This document shows positions 33,670 through 42,012 of a stretch of DNA of 64,000 nucleotides, piece after piece. Below the pieces are notes generated by a model that had not been told where the DNA came from, did not search any database, and worked only from the letters and a program-made list of their open reading frames with translations. A program made the translations under genes and the position numbers. The first letter of the stretch is position 1. Each line of letters starts with the position of its first letter. The DNA lies in contig NZ_JAGPYK010000027.1 of assembly GCF_018070045.1 (NCBI RefSeq), positions 1-64,000 on the forward strand. Direction: 5' to 3'. This stretch comes from Micromonospora sp. U21. Lineage in GTDB: Bacteria; Actinomycetota; Actinomycetes; Mycobacteriales; Micromonosporaceae.

Positions 33670-36600
33670 ATGAAGTTCGGCATCCTGGGCCCGACGCAGG
33701 TCGACCGCGGCGACGGCCAGCTGCTGGCGGTTGGCGGACCCGGGCTTCGGGCGCTGGTGGCCCTGCTTCTGACCGCGGGCGGTGAGATCGTCACGATCGA
33801 GCGCCTGGTCGACGGGTTGTACGGCGCGGAGCCGCCCGCCGGCGCGGTCAACGCACTGCGATCGCAGGTGGCCCGACTGCGCCGGCTGCTCGGCGACGTG
33901 GTGGTGTCACACCCGGCCGGTTACCGCCTCGCGGTCGACGCCGACGATGTCGACGCGCACCGGTTCGAGCGGTTGGCCGATGCCGGCCGCAGGGCCCTCG
34001 ACCAGGGTGACCATGCGCGGGCGGCGGGGCTTTTGGGCGAGGCGCTGCGGCTGTGGCGCGGCCCTGCCCTGGCCGACGTCGGTGCCGCACCGTTCGCGGC
34101 GGCCCGGGCCGCACGGCTGGAAGAGTTGCGGATCGCCGCGGCGGAGGACCGGATCGAAGCAGCGCTGCCGGACAGCAACCTCGGCCCGGTGGTGGCCGAG
34201 CTGCGTGAGCTGGTGGCCACCAATCCACTGCGGGAACGCCTCTACGCCCTGCTCATGAGGGCGCTGGCGGGGGCCGGGCGGCAGGGAGAGGCGTTGACCG
34301 TCTTCGAGCAGGCTCGGCGCACGCTCGCCGACGAGCTGGGAAGTGACCGTCCGCCGAGCTGACCGCCGTTCACCTGGCCGTTCTGCGCGGTCACCTCCCA
34401 GATCGGCGCGCTGCGGCGCGGACGGGCGCCCCGGAGGGCACCCACCGGTCGGCCATCCCCCGGATGCTGCCCGCCACCATCGCGGACTTTGCCGGGCGCC
34501 TCGATCACCTCGGCGCCATCCGCCGCGCGGTGGAGGCGACGGACGGCGGCGACAGTCGTCTCGCCGTCCCGGTCGTGATCATCTCTGGGCGCGCCGGCGT
34601 GGGGAAGACAATCTTGGCAGTGCATGCCGCCCACGGCTTGGTGGACCGCTTTCCGGACGGCCAGCTGTTCGCGAACGTCCACGCGGCCACCGCTCATCCG
34701 GTCCGGCCGGCACAGATCCTGCAGCGTTTTCTGCGCATGCTCGGCGTGCACGGCGCGTTGATCCCGGACGGCGTCGACGAGCGGGCGGAGATGTTCCGCA
34801 ACCTGCTGGCCGACCGGCGTGTCCTGATCGTCCTGGACGACGTCGACGGCGAAGACAGCGTTGTCCCGCTGATTCCCGGCGGCCGCTCATGCGCGGTCAT
34901 GCTGACCTGCCGGCGGCGGCTGCCCGGGCTCGCCGGGGCCACCGGCGTCGGCCTTGGACGGTTCGATCCTGGGCAGTCGCTCGAGCTGCTGTCCCGCATC
35001 ATCGGCAGCGATCGGGTACGCCAGGAGGCCGACCACACCCGCAGCCTGGCCGACCTGTGCGGGCATCTGCCTCTGGCGTTGCGGATCGCGGGCGCGCGGC
35101 TGGCTGCGCGACCGCATTGGAGCATTCGCCAGATGTCCGACCGCCTCGCCGACGAGGAGCGCAGGCTCGACGAGCTCATCCACGGCGGGATGGCTGTTCG
35201 CGCCGGCGTCAGGCTGATCCACGACGCCCTCAGCCCGCCGGCGCGGCGGCTCTTCCGACTGCTGGCCACCGTCGACGCACACGTCTTCGCCAGCTGGACC
35301 GCTGCGGCGTTGTTAGACCGACCACTGGACGAGGCTCAGGACTGCCTGGACGAGCTGGTCGACGCACACCTGGTAGAAACCGTCGGGACCGGCCGCGGCC
35401 TGCACAGCCACTACCGCTTCCACGACCTGATCCGCGGCTTCGCCCGCCAGCGGCTGGCCGCCGACGAACCGGCCGCGCAACGATCCGCCGCTCTCGCCCG
35501 GGCCCTCGACGCCGTGCTGTGCCTCAGCCGCGCCGCCGCGGCGCCCGACGCGCACGATCCGATGCAGCTCTCCGACCGGTCACCGACCTGGTCACCACCC
35601 GCGGAGCTGGTGGACGAGGTGACGGCTGACCCGAACCTGTGGTTCGAACGCGAACACGTGCTGATCACCGCCGCTGTCCACCAGGCCGCGCGGATACGGC
35701 TGCCAGACCTCTGCTGGGCCCTTGCCATAGCCATCCGGCAGTTCCTCATCCTCCGCGCCTACAAGGACGACGCGCTCGCCGTGCTCACCGCCGCGCTGCA
35801 CGCCGCCCGCCAGGCAGCCGACCGCAAACGCGAGGCGGCGGTGCTGCTCGAGCTCGGTACCCACGCCTCCGGGCTGCGCAGCCACGACGACGCCGAGCGG
35901 CACCTGGCCGCGGCAGAAATTATCCTTCAGCAGCTTCACGACGAACGGGGCGTCGCCGTCGCGATCCGGGGGCGGGCGTTCGTGTACTACGGCCAAGGCC
36001 GGACGGCCGAGGCGGTCCCTCTGCTGCGGCGGGCCCTGGCCACCACCCGGTCCCTTCGCTTCGACAGCGAGACCGCCTACATCCTGCAGGTACTTGCCGG
36101 CATCAGCCTCCTGCACGACGACGTCCCCGTGGCCGACCGGTTGCTGGCCGAAGCGATCCACCACGCCCGCGCATCGGGCAACCCGAGGATCGTGGCTCAG
36201 GCCCTGCACCGGACCGGCCAGGCGCAGCTGCAAGCAGGTGAAGTGGGCCTGGCCGCCGACACGCTGGCCGAGGCGCTAGCCCTCGCCCGGGGCGCGGGCG
36301 ATGTCGCCGGCGAGGCGCACATCCTGACCGGCCTCGGCTCCACTAGGCTGCGTGAGGGTTCGTCAGCGGCGGCCCACGACGTCCTCTCGCAGGCGCGTGA
36401 CCTCGCGCGTACGGCTCACGACGCGCTCGCGGAAGCTCACGCGCTGTGCGGTCTGGGTGAGGTAGCACTCGACCAAGACCGCGCCGAGCAGTCCGTGATG
36501 CTCCTCCAGCAGGCGGTTGCCCTGTTCCGCGCGGTAGGCAGCCGAATCCACGCCGCACACGCCCTCGCCAGGCTCGGCGACGCCTTACAAGCCGCAGGGC

Positions 36601-36719
36601 ACATCGAAGCCGCGCGCGAATCGTGGGACGAAGCCATGCTGCTCACCGAGCACATGGACCCCGCCGTATCCGCCGGACTACGCGCAAAGATCCCCGCCCC
36701 GCCCCGCGGGTTACCGTGA
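33670..36719 (+). pseudogene. AfsR/SARP-type regulator (BTAD-NB-ARC-TPR), single frameshift
   Basis: ATG 33670 opens a winged-helix OmpR-like domain (MKFGILGPTQV, LRSQVARLRRLLG) and a BTAD domain to about 34350. A stop at 34360-34362 follows, but restoring one C in GACCGTCC (near 34350) continues the protein (DPSAELTAVHLAVLRGHLPD) into an NB-ARC ATPase (P-loop GRAGVGKTI, VLIVLDDVD, CGHLPLALRIAGARL) and a long TPR region ending at 36719. Total about 1016 residues, the normal length of large SARPs, which activate secondary-metabolite or differentiation genes. The downstream 750 codons are undamaged, so the lesion is recent or a sequencing error. No biosynthetic cluster is visible nearby. Confidence 0.8.
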
Positions 36720-37033
36720 CACCCTCGGCGAGCCCGGACCTTCCCGTGCCCATCGAGTTTGCGACGCCTCGTCCCCGCACTCGGCGACGGCGCCGGCTTG
36801 CAAAAGGCCGCGGGTGATGGTCGCGTCGTAGCCGGTGCGGCCCGACAGCACCCGGGCGGTAACGCGCACACGTTGGCGCAACACGTGGTCGACTCGGCGG
36901 CCACGGCCCTGCGCACGTGGGCGTCCGCGCGGGCGGTGCACGCCTGCCTGCCGCCTGCGACCGCTCGATCACCGCGGCCGAGCTCCGCCTGGTCGAGGTT
37001 GACCAACTTCGGGTAGGTCTCGAACCTCGACAT
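36711..37033 (-). pseudogene. Hypothetical protein with one frameshift
   Basis: ATG 37033 gives MSRFETYPKLVNLDQAELG and HVRRAVAAES. The continuation RRVDHVLRQRVRVTARVLSG and YDATITRGLLQAGAVAECGD lies in another frame joined near 36895. Together they make a plausible helical protein of about 105 residues. The family is not recognised. The 3' end overlaps the SARP gene's end on the other strand by a few bases. Confidence 0.35.
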
Positions 37034-37089
37034 GGTTGTGCTCGCATAGGTGTCTCACAAATCTGATGAGGTGCCGGGCTGCGCTGCCG

Positions 37090-37725
37090 CTACCCGCCCG
37101 CGCGCCGATCATGCTCAGGCCGCCCGCCGGTTGCTGCCGAGCCCTCCGCTGCCAGCGCGGGGCGGTGCCCCATGCCAGACAGGACATCCGTTCCCACGCC
37201 TGGGGTATACCCGAATGTCGGAACCGCGCGGCGGCGCGCGCCATACCGAGTCACACCGCGCGGCTTGAAGACGGCCAGCACCGTCATGGCGAGCAACACC
37301 AGCAGCCCGCCGGCGGCATGCACCACCAGCGACGCGCGGGCCTCGCTCCACAACCTGTTCGGGAAGCCGGTGCCCACAGCGACGTCGGCGAGCGCGCCGG
37401 TCGGCGCCACCTGCAACAGCAACACCCCCGTCGCCGCAAGAGTCACCACCAACTTCACCACCACCCACCAGTGCCGCACCAATCCCCACGGGCTAACCCA
37501 CGACGACACCAGCCCAGTGACCACCGACGCAACCGCGAACGGCACCACCACCAACCGTGCCACCAGGTCCAATGCGACATAACAGGCCCGCACCAGCGCG
37601 ACATCTCGACCGCCCACCGCAACGACCGCGAGGACGAGAAACACCACGACCGCGCCGAACCAGCCCACCGAGGCGGCCACATGCGCGGTCAGCGCCGCCT
37701 TGCGCGCGCCCGGCCAAACCTTCAC
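37090..37725 (-). CDS. Integral membrane protein (DUF2269-like)
   Basis: GTG 37725 overlaps the stop of the upstream small gene (GTGA). The product, about 211 residues, opens KVWPGARKAALTAHVAASVG and has four hydrophobic helices (about residues 10-37, 45-70, 76-105, 133-160) and a polar, disordered tail. The layout resembles actinobacterial DUF2269-like membrane proteins. No catalytic motif is seen. With 37922 it forms a two-gene unit divergent from a TetR regulator, so repression by that regulator is likely. Confidence 0.6.
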   Translation of the reverse strand: MKVWPGARKAALTAHVAASVGWFGAVVVFLVLAVVAVGGRDVALVRACYVALDLVARLVVVPFAVASVVTGLVSSWVSPWGLVRHWWVVVKLVVTLAATGVLLLQVAPTGALADVAVGTGFPNRLWSEARASLVVHAAGGLLVLLAMTVLAVFKPRGVTRYGARRRAVPTFGYTPGVGTDVLSGMGHRPALAAEGSAATGGRPEHDRRAGG

Positions 37726-37922
37726 CACCTGCCCGCCAACGCCTGCTCCGCGGTCGCGGGCAGGCCACCCGGCACGTGCCGGCCCGGGCCATGATGCCCG
37801 CCCCACCCCGTCAACTGGACGATCACGAACAGGGCCAGCAGAACCAGCCCCACCACCGCGAGCACGACCACCCAACGCGGCATACCCGACCGACTCCCAT
37901 CGCCGCTCGACCTGTCCGCCAT
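37722..37922 (-). CDS. Small single-pass membrane protein, 66 aa
   Basis: ATG 37922 follows GGGAGAGG. Sequence: polar N-terminus MADRSSGDGSRSGMPR, one membrane helix (WVVVLAVVGLVLLALFVIV), then a His/Gly-rich segment GWGGHHGPGRHVPGG. Overlaps the next gene by the GTGA arrangement. The pairing of such a His/Gly-rich peptide with a four-helix membrane protein under a divergent TetR gene recurs in actinobacteria. The function is unknown, and metal binding by the His segment is possible. Confidence 0.65.
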   Translation of the reverse strand: MADRSSGDGSRSGMPRWVVVLAVVGLVLLALFVIVQLTGWGGHHGPGRHVPGGLPATAEQALAGRW

Positions 37923-37978
37923 CCGCCTCTCCCGCCTCTCCGAAGCCGAACCGCCCGCCCGACTTTTTCGATACATCA

Positions 37979-37996
37979 TGTCTTGGTTGCAAGACA
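37979..37996. promoter_or_regulatory. TetR operator candidate
   Basis: Perfect inverted repeat TGTCTTG-GTTG-CAAGACA midway between the divergent starts at 37922 and 38033, within a locally A/T-rich patch. Size and position fit a TetR dimer site controlling both directions. Confidence 0.65.
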
Positions 37997-38032
37997 GCAT
38001 GTCACGCTATCGTCGGTGCGTATAGTTGGGTC

Positions 38033-38602
38033 GTGCCAAAGCTGTGGAACGACACGATTGAGGCGCACCGCGCCGCGGTACGTGACGCGGTGCTGGATGC
38101 CGCCGCAGCATTGATCGCTGAGCACGGGCTGACCGCGCTGACCATGTCCCGCATCGCCGGGAACACCGGCATCGGGCGGGCCACCCTCTACAAGTACTTC
38201 CCCGATGTCGAGGCGGTCCTGCTCGCCTGGCACGAACGCCAGGTCCACCAGCACCTCACGCGCCTGATCGAGGTCCGCGACAACGCAAGCGACCCGACAG
38301 CGCGGCTGCACGCCGTCCTGCACGCCTACGCGCGGATGTCACGCCACACTCACGACAGCACCGTCGCGGCAGAACTGCACCGCACCGAACACGTCAACGC
38401 CGCCCACCGGCAACTACGCGAACTCCTGAGCGAAGTGATCGCCGACGCAGTCCAGGCCAGAACCGTCCGCGACGACATCACCCCCGACGAACTCGCCGCC
38501 TTCGCCCTGCACGCCCTAGCCGCGGCCAACATCCTCACCGCAGACGGTGCCGCTGATCGGCTCGTCACGCTCACCATCGACGGGATGCAGTCCACGCCCT
38601 GA
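38033..38602 (+). CDS. TetR-family transcriptional regulator, 189 aa
   Basis: GTG 38033. The N-terminal helix-turn-helix is clear: AVLDAAAALIAEHGLTALTM, SRIAGNTGIGRATLYKYFPD (about residues 18-60). The C-terminal ligand domain is helical and variable, with several His residues (RMSRHTHDSTVAAELHRTEH) and no known ligand motif. The perfect palindrome at 37979-37996 directly upstream is its likely operator, giving autoregulation and repression of the divergent membrane-protein pair. Confidence 0.9.
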   Translation: MPKLWNDTIEAHRAAVRDAVLDAAAALIAEHGLTALTMSRIAGNTGIGRATLYKYFPDVEAVLLAWHERQVHQHLTRLIEVRDNASDPTARLHAVLHAYARMSRHTHDSTVAAELHRTEHVNAAHRQLRELLSEVIADAVQARTVRDDITPDELAAFALHALAAANILTADGAADRLVTLTIDGMQSTP

Positions 38603-38639
38603 ACCGAGCGCGGCGTTAAGCCCCCGCGGCGATTCAAGG

Positions 38640-38781
38640 ACGCCGGCCACCGGACGGTCGTGCCCAGCAGTACCAGGTAGACGGCGGGACCAAACCTCGC
38701 GTTACCAAGCGACAGAAGGAGCACTGCCAGAACGCCATAGCCCCAGTACTGCCACAGCTTCGACTTGCTACGCGACGCCAT
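38640..38781 (-). pseudogene. Truncated conserved small membrane protein
   Basis: ATG 38781 opens MASRSKSKLWQYWGYGVLAV and continues LLLSLGNARFGPAVYLVLLG, the N-terminal half of a widespread actinobacterial membrane protein. The expected second half with its Cys residues is absent after TT. The reading frame continues into the unrelated tail of the tetR gene. Probably a leftover from rearrangement. Confidence 0.55.
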
Positions 38782-38894
38782 GAGCGTACCGACATGGATG
38801 CAGAACGTGAACGTCTTACCTTCGTCGCCGATCCGACAGCGTCCTGCCCCCAGCCATCCCTCGGCCTTCGTCCGCACACCGTGTAGTGGGTGGG

Positions 38895-39098
38895 GCCTGC
38901 CCGGTCAAGGTGGAGCACCCTACGGCTGAACGACCTTGACCGGGCAGGCACTGCCCGCTCGGCTCTGCCCGGACGGAGGCTGTCGGGATGGCACTTACCA
39001 TCCCGGAGTGCCTGAGCACCCCACCGGAGGCACGCCCTGGTCGTCACCTTCACATTGAAGCCCCGGATCTGCCAACACCCATGGCGACCCGGGGCTTC
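38895..39098. other. Cluster of three strong hairpins, no gene
   Basis: Hairpin 1: 17-bp perfect arms 38895-38911 (GCCTGCCCGGTCAAGGT) and 38933-38949. Hairpin 2: CGGGATGG/CCATCCCG at 38984-39005. Hairpin 3: GAAGCCCCGG/CCGGGGCTTC at 39057-39098. The third resembles a terminator. The set could be a structured RNA, back-to-back terminators or remnants of mobile-element ends. Confidence 0.5.
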
Positions 39099-39250
39099 GT
39101 CGTATGTCGCGCCGCCGGCGGGCTGGAACCGACTCGCTGGCGGCCGAAGGCCAGAGGCCCGGCGGCGGGCCACCAGCCCGGCCCAGGTTCGGCGGTGCGA
39201 GCGGCCTGCGAAGCGGGCCGCCTTGATCACAAACGAACGGCGTGGTGTCC

Positions 39251-40646
39251 GGTCTCAGGACCTGCGTGACGGATCGGTATCAGGACCTGGCTGACACCCC
39301 CCTGTAGAACGCCGCCACTCGACCCAGGCCATGGCAGCACATCCGCATCCACCAGAGCCCGCAGCGTGGTACTGCTTCAAAGCGACAATGACGGCAGAAG
39401 CGGGCGAACCTATGGCGACCAGTAGGGCGGGCGGGCTGCTGCGGAGACCCGGGCAGCCGCAGCAGGCAACGTTCCTGGACTTGTTCTTCGACCTGGTGTT
39501 CGTCCTCGCGCTCTTCCGGCTCACGCAGGGGCTGCTGCAGAATCTGACGTGGATCGGCACCTTCCAGACGCTGGTGTTGCTGCTGGCCCTGTGGTGGGTC
39601 TGGTCCCGCGTTGCGGGGACAACCGACAGGTTCGATCCGCAACGACCGCCGATACAGCTGCTGGTCATCGCGTCCATGCTTGGCGTCCTGGTGATGGCCG
39701 CCGCGACGCCGGAGGCGTTCGGCAAGCGAGGCCTATTCTTCGCGGGCGCGTACGTCGCCATTCGGATTGGCGCCAGCGTCGTCCTCGTGCTCCTGCTGCG
39801 CGGCCACCAGGCGCAGCGCGCCTTCCTGCGGCAATTCTTCTGGTACGGCGTGTCCGCCGTGCCATGGATCGCGGGAGCCATCGCGCACGATACGGCGCGT
39901 CTGGCGCTGTGGACGCTGGCGGTGGCCATCGACTACACGGCGACCGCACTCCGCTTGCCCACACCGGGGTTGGGTCGCCTTGCGCGATCGGAGCTTGCGA
40001 TCCTGGGCGAGCACTTGGCCGAGCGCTTCCGGCAGTTCTTCATCATTGCGCTCGGCGAGTTGATCCTGGTCACGGGTCTGGCGTTCGGCACCACTGGCTT
40101 CGGGGCCGAGCACAGCGTTGCAGCCTTGGTGTATTTCACTACCACCGTGCTGTTGTGGCGAATCTATATCTACCGCGCTGGGCAGCTGCTGTCGGAAGCC
40201 ATCGCGGCCGCCCCCGATCCGCTCCGCCTCAGCATCTCGGCAACCTACTCCCACCCGATCATGGTGGCCGGCATCGTCATCACCGCCAACTGCGTCGATC
40301 ACGTCCTCGCCCACCCGTTCGGACACGCAGAGCCGATCTGGATCGCCATGATCCTCGGCGGGCCCGCGCTGTTCCTGGCCGGGCGCGGCATCTTCGAGTA
40401 CGCGGTCTTCGCCCGCGTGTCCCGCAACCGGCTGATCGGTGTCCTGGTCCTCGCCGCCATCTCACCGGCGATGATCCGGACGCCGCCGCTGGTGATCGCC
40501 ATCGCCGCTGCTCTCGTCCTGGCCGCGATCGCCCTATCCGATACAGCCCGCGCCCGAGGACACCCACCCGAACCGCCGTCACCGCCCCGCTAGCCGGAAG
40601 TGTCACCCACGTTCCGAGACTCCTCTGTCACGAACGTCCTGAGACC
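39251..40646. mobile_element. Transposon-like unit: ltrA between 47-bp inverted repeats, no transposase
   Basis: Left end 39251-39297 and right end 40600-40646 are inverted repeats, about 36 of 47 positions matching. The outermost 20 bp (GGTCTCAGGACCTGCGTGAC on the left) match at 18 of 20. The left end holds a second copy of the 20-mer at 39276-39295 (GGTATCAGGACCTGGCTGAC). Such doubled sites are typical of IS21-like ends. Only ltrA lies between them. No clear target duplication is seen. Confidence 0.55.
39388..40593 (+). CDS. ltrA: Low-temperature-requirement A (LtrA) family membrane protein
   Basis: About 401 residues from ATG 39388; ATG 39412 is an equally possible start and neither has a strong ribosome site. 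The family signature is clear: QATFLDLFFDLVFVLALFRL near the N-terminus, LAERFRQFFIIALGELILVTG mid-protein (shortened here), and about ten hydrophobic helices throughout. LtrA proteins were named from a Listeria cold-growth mutant, but their transport or enzymatic role is unknown. The gene sits alone between transposon-like inverted repeats, so it may be a passenger gene. Codon use resembles the rest of the window. Confidence 0.88.
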   Translation: MTAEAGEPMATSRAGGLLRRPGQPQQATFLDLFFDLVFVLALFRLTQGLLQNLTWIGTFQTLVLLLALWWVWSRVAGTTDRFDPQRPPIQLLVIASMLGVLVMAAATPEAFGKRGLFFAGAYVAIRIGASVVLVLLLRGHQAQRAFLRQFFWYGVSAVPWIAGAIAHDTARLALWTLAVAIDYTATALRLPTPGLGRLARSELAILGEHLAERFRQFFIIALGELILVTGLAFGTTGFGAEHSVAALVYFTTTVLLWRIYIYRAGQLLSEAIAAAPDPLRLSISATYSHPIMVAGIVITANCVDHVLAHPFGHAEPIWIAMILGGPALFLAGRGIFEYAVFARVSRNRLIGVLVLAAISPAMIRTPPLVIAIAAALVLAAIALSDTARARGHPPEPPSPPR

Positions 40647-40869
40647 TGACTGGGTGTTTTGATCGTTCCCGCTACGTATTGCTGCTTTCGTGGGCCTGGT
40701 TGGCGAGGCGTCGGCAGGGCCGAATTATCACCACTGGGATCAGGTTCACCTGATTTATGCCGATGCGAGATGCCCTGCTTTGATCCGCGGATCGTGTCTG
40801 GTTCACAAAGTTCGGAAATCAGCGGGCCTCAAGTGCGATCCAGTCTGACGTCCTTAGTAGACAGGGTGT

Positions 40870-41740
40870 ATGGCCGAACGACCTGCCTACCCTTCCGACC
40901 TTTCCGACGCCCGCTGGGCACTGATTGCACCACGACTGGACGCCTGGCGCCAGGCTCGCACTGATGCTGGCGTCGGAGGACGCAAACCCACCTACGACCT
41001 GCGAGAGATCTTCGACGCGATCCTCTACGTCAACCGCACCGGCATCACGTGGCGCTATCTGCCGCATGACTTCCCGCCCTGGCAGACCGTCTACGGCTAC
41101 TTCACCGCCTGGACAGGCGATGGCATCTTCACCCAGCTCAACTACGAGCTCACCGGCCTGGCTCGCGCCAAGGCTGGACGCGCCGCTCAGCCCTCGGCCG
41201 GCGTGATCGACACCCAGAGCGTGAAAACCTCCACCAACGCGCCACTGGCCAGCCAGGGCATCGACGCCGGCAAGAAGATCGTCGGACGCAAGCGCGGCAT
41301 CGTCACCGACACCCTCGGTCTGCTCCTCGCCGTCATCGTCACCGCGACCAGCGCCAGCGCCAGCGACAACGCGATCGGCATCGACCTCCTCGACCAGGCC
41401 AAAGCCGCGCATCCCGCCCTGGCCAAGACCTGAGTCGACGCCGGCTTCAAGAACAAGGTCATCGAACACGGCGCCACCCTCGGCATCGACGTCGAGGTCG
41501 TCGCCAAAGACCCGCACATCAAAGGATTCTCAGTGGTCAAACGCCGATGGGTCATCGAACGCACCCTCGGCTTGGATCATGCTGCACCGGCGCCTCGCCC
41601 GTGACTACGAAGCCCTACCCGACAACTCTGCCAGCATGATCCGCCTCGCGATGATCGACAACCTCACCAAACGGGTCCCCGACGAAACCACCCCAACCTG
41701 GCGAGACACCTCAAGATCACATCACTCGCAAAATACGTGA
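40870..41740 (+). pseudogene. IS5-family transposase, nonsense and frameshift
   Basis: ATG 40870 (GTATGG) opens PAYPSDLSDARWALIAPRLD with IDTQSVKT and AGKKIVGRKRGI, typical of IS5 (IS427-like) transposases. TGA at 41431-41433 replaces what should be Trp (ALAKT-stop-VDAGFKNKV). The frame resumes to about 41571, where one extra T shifts it. The true end (LHRRLARDYEALPDNSASMI) runs to TGA 41738-41740. Two independent lesions of different kinds make real decay more likely than base-calling error. Terminal repeats could not be placed with confidence. Confidence 0.8.
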
Positions 41741-41980
41741 ATCAGACGCCCTCTAAGACCGCTGCCGCGCCGACCAGCTGGCAGAACCCTGCCCGGCACA
41801 CCGCGGACCCGGCGCAGTGCCGGCGACGGGTCGAAAGGGCCACGCGCCGCGCCGCCCACGCGTCGGTTTCCTGCACACCGACTGCCCGACACGCAGATCC
41901 GTGCTGGCGGGCTTGACGTCGTCCACCTCGCCGCGAAACCGAGTGCCGGAGCACGCCACGCGCGCCCCGGCACCGGTCGG

Positions 41981-42000
41981 GAGCCGGCCGGCACCGGCTC
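41981..42000 (-). terminator. Hairpin downstream of the 2000-aa gene
   Basis: Arms GAGCCGG (41981-41987) and CCGGCTC (41994-42000), loop 6 nt, 12 bp beyond the stop at 42013. It would end the long minus-strand operon. Confidence 0.5.
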
Positions 42001-42012
42001 GCCGTCATCTCC

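Noticed and set aside
33670..36719. SARP gene as marker of a biosynthetic cluster in this window
   Set aside because: No polyketide, peptide-synthetase or tailoring genes are present around it; neighbours are a RibD-like protein and membrane proteins.
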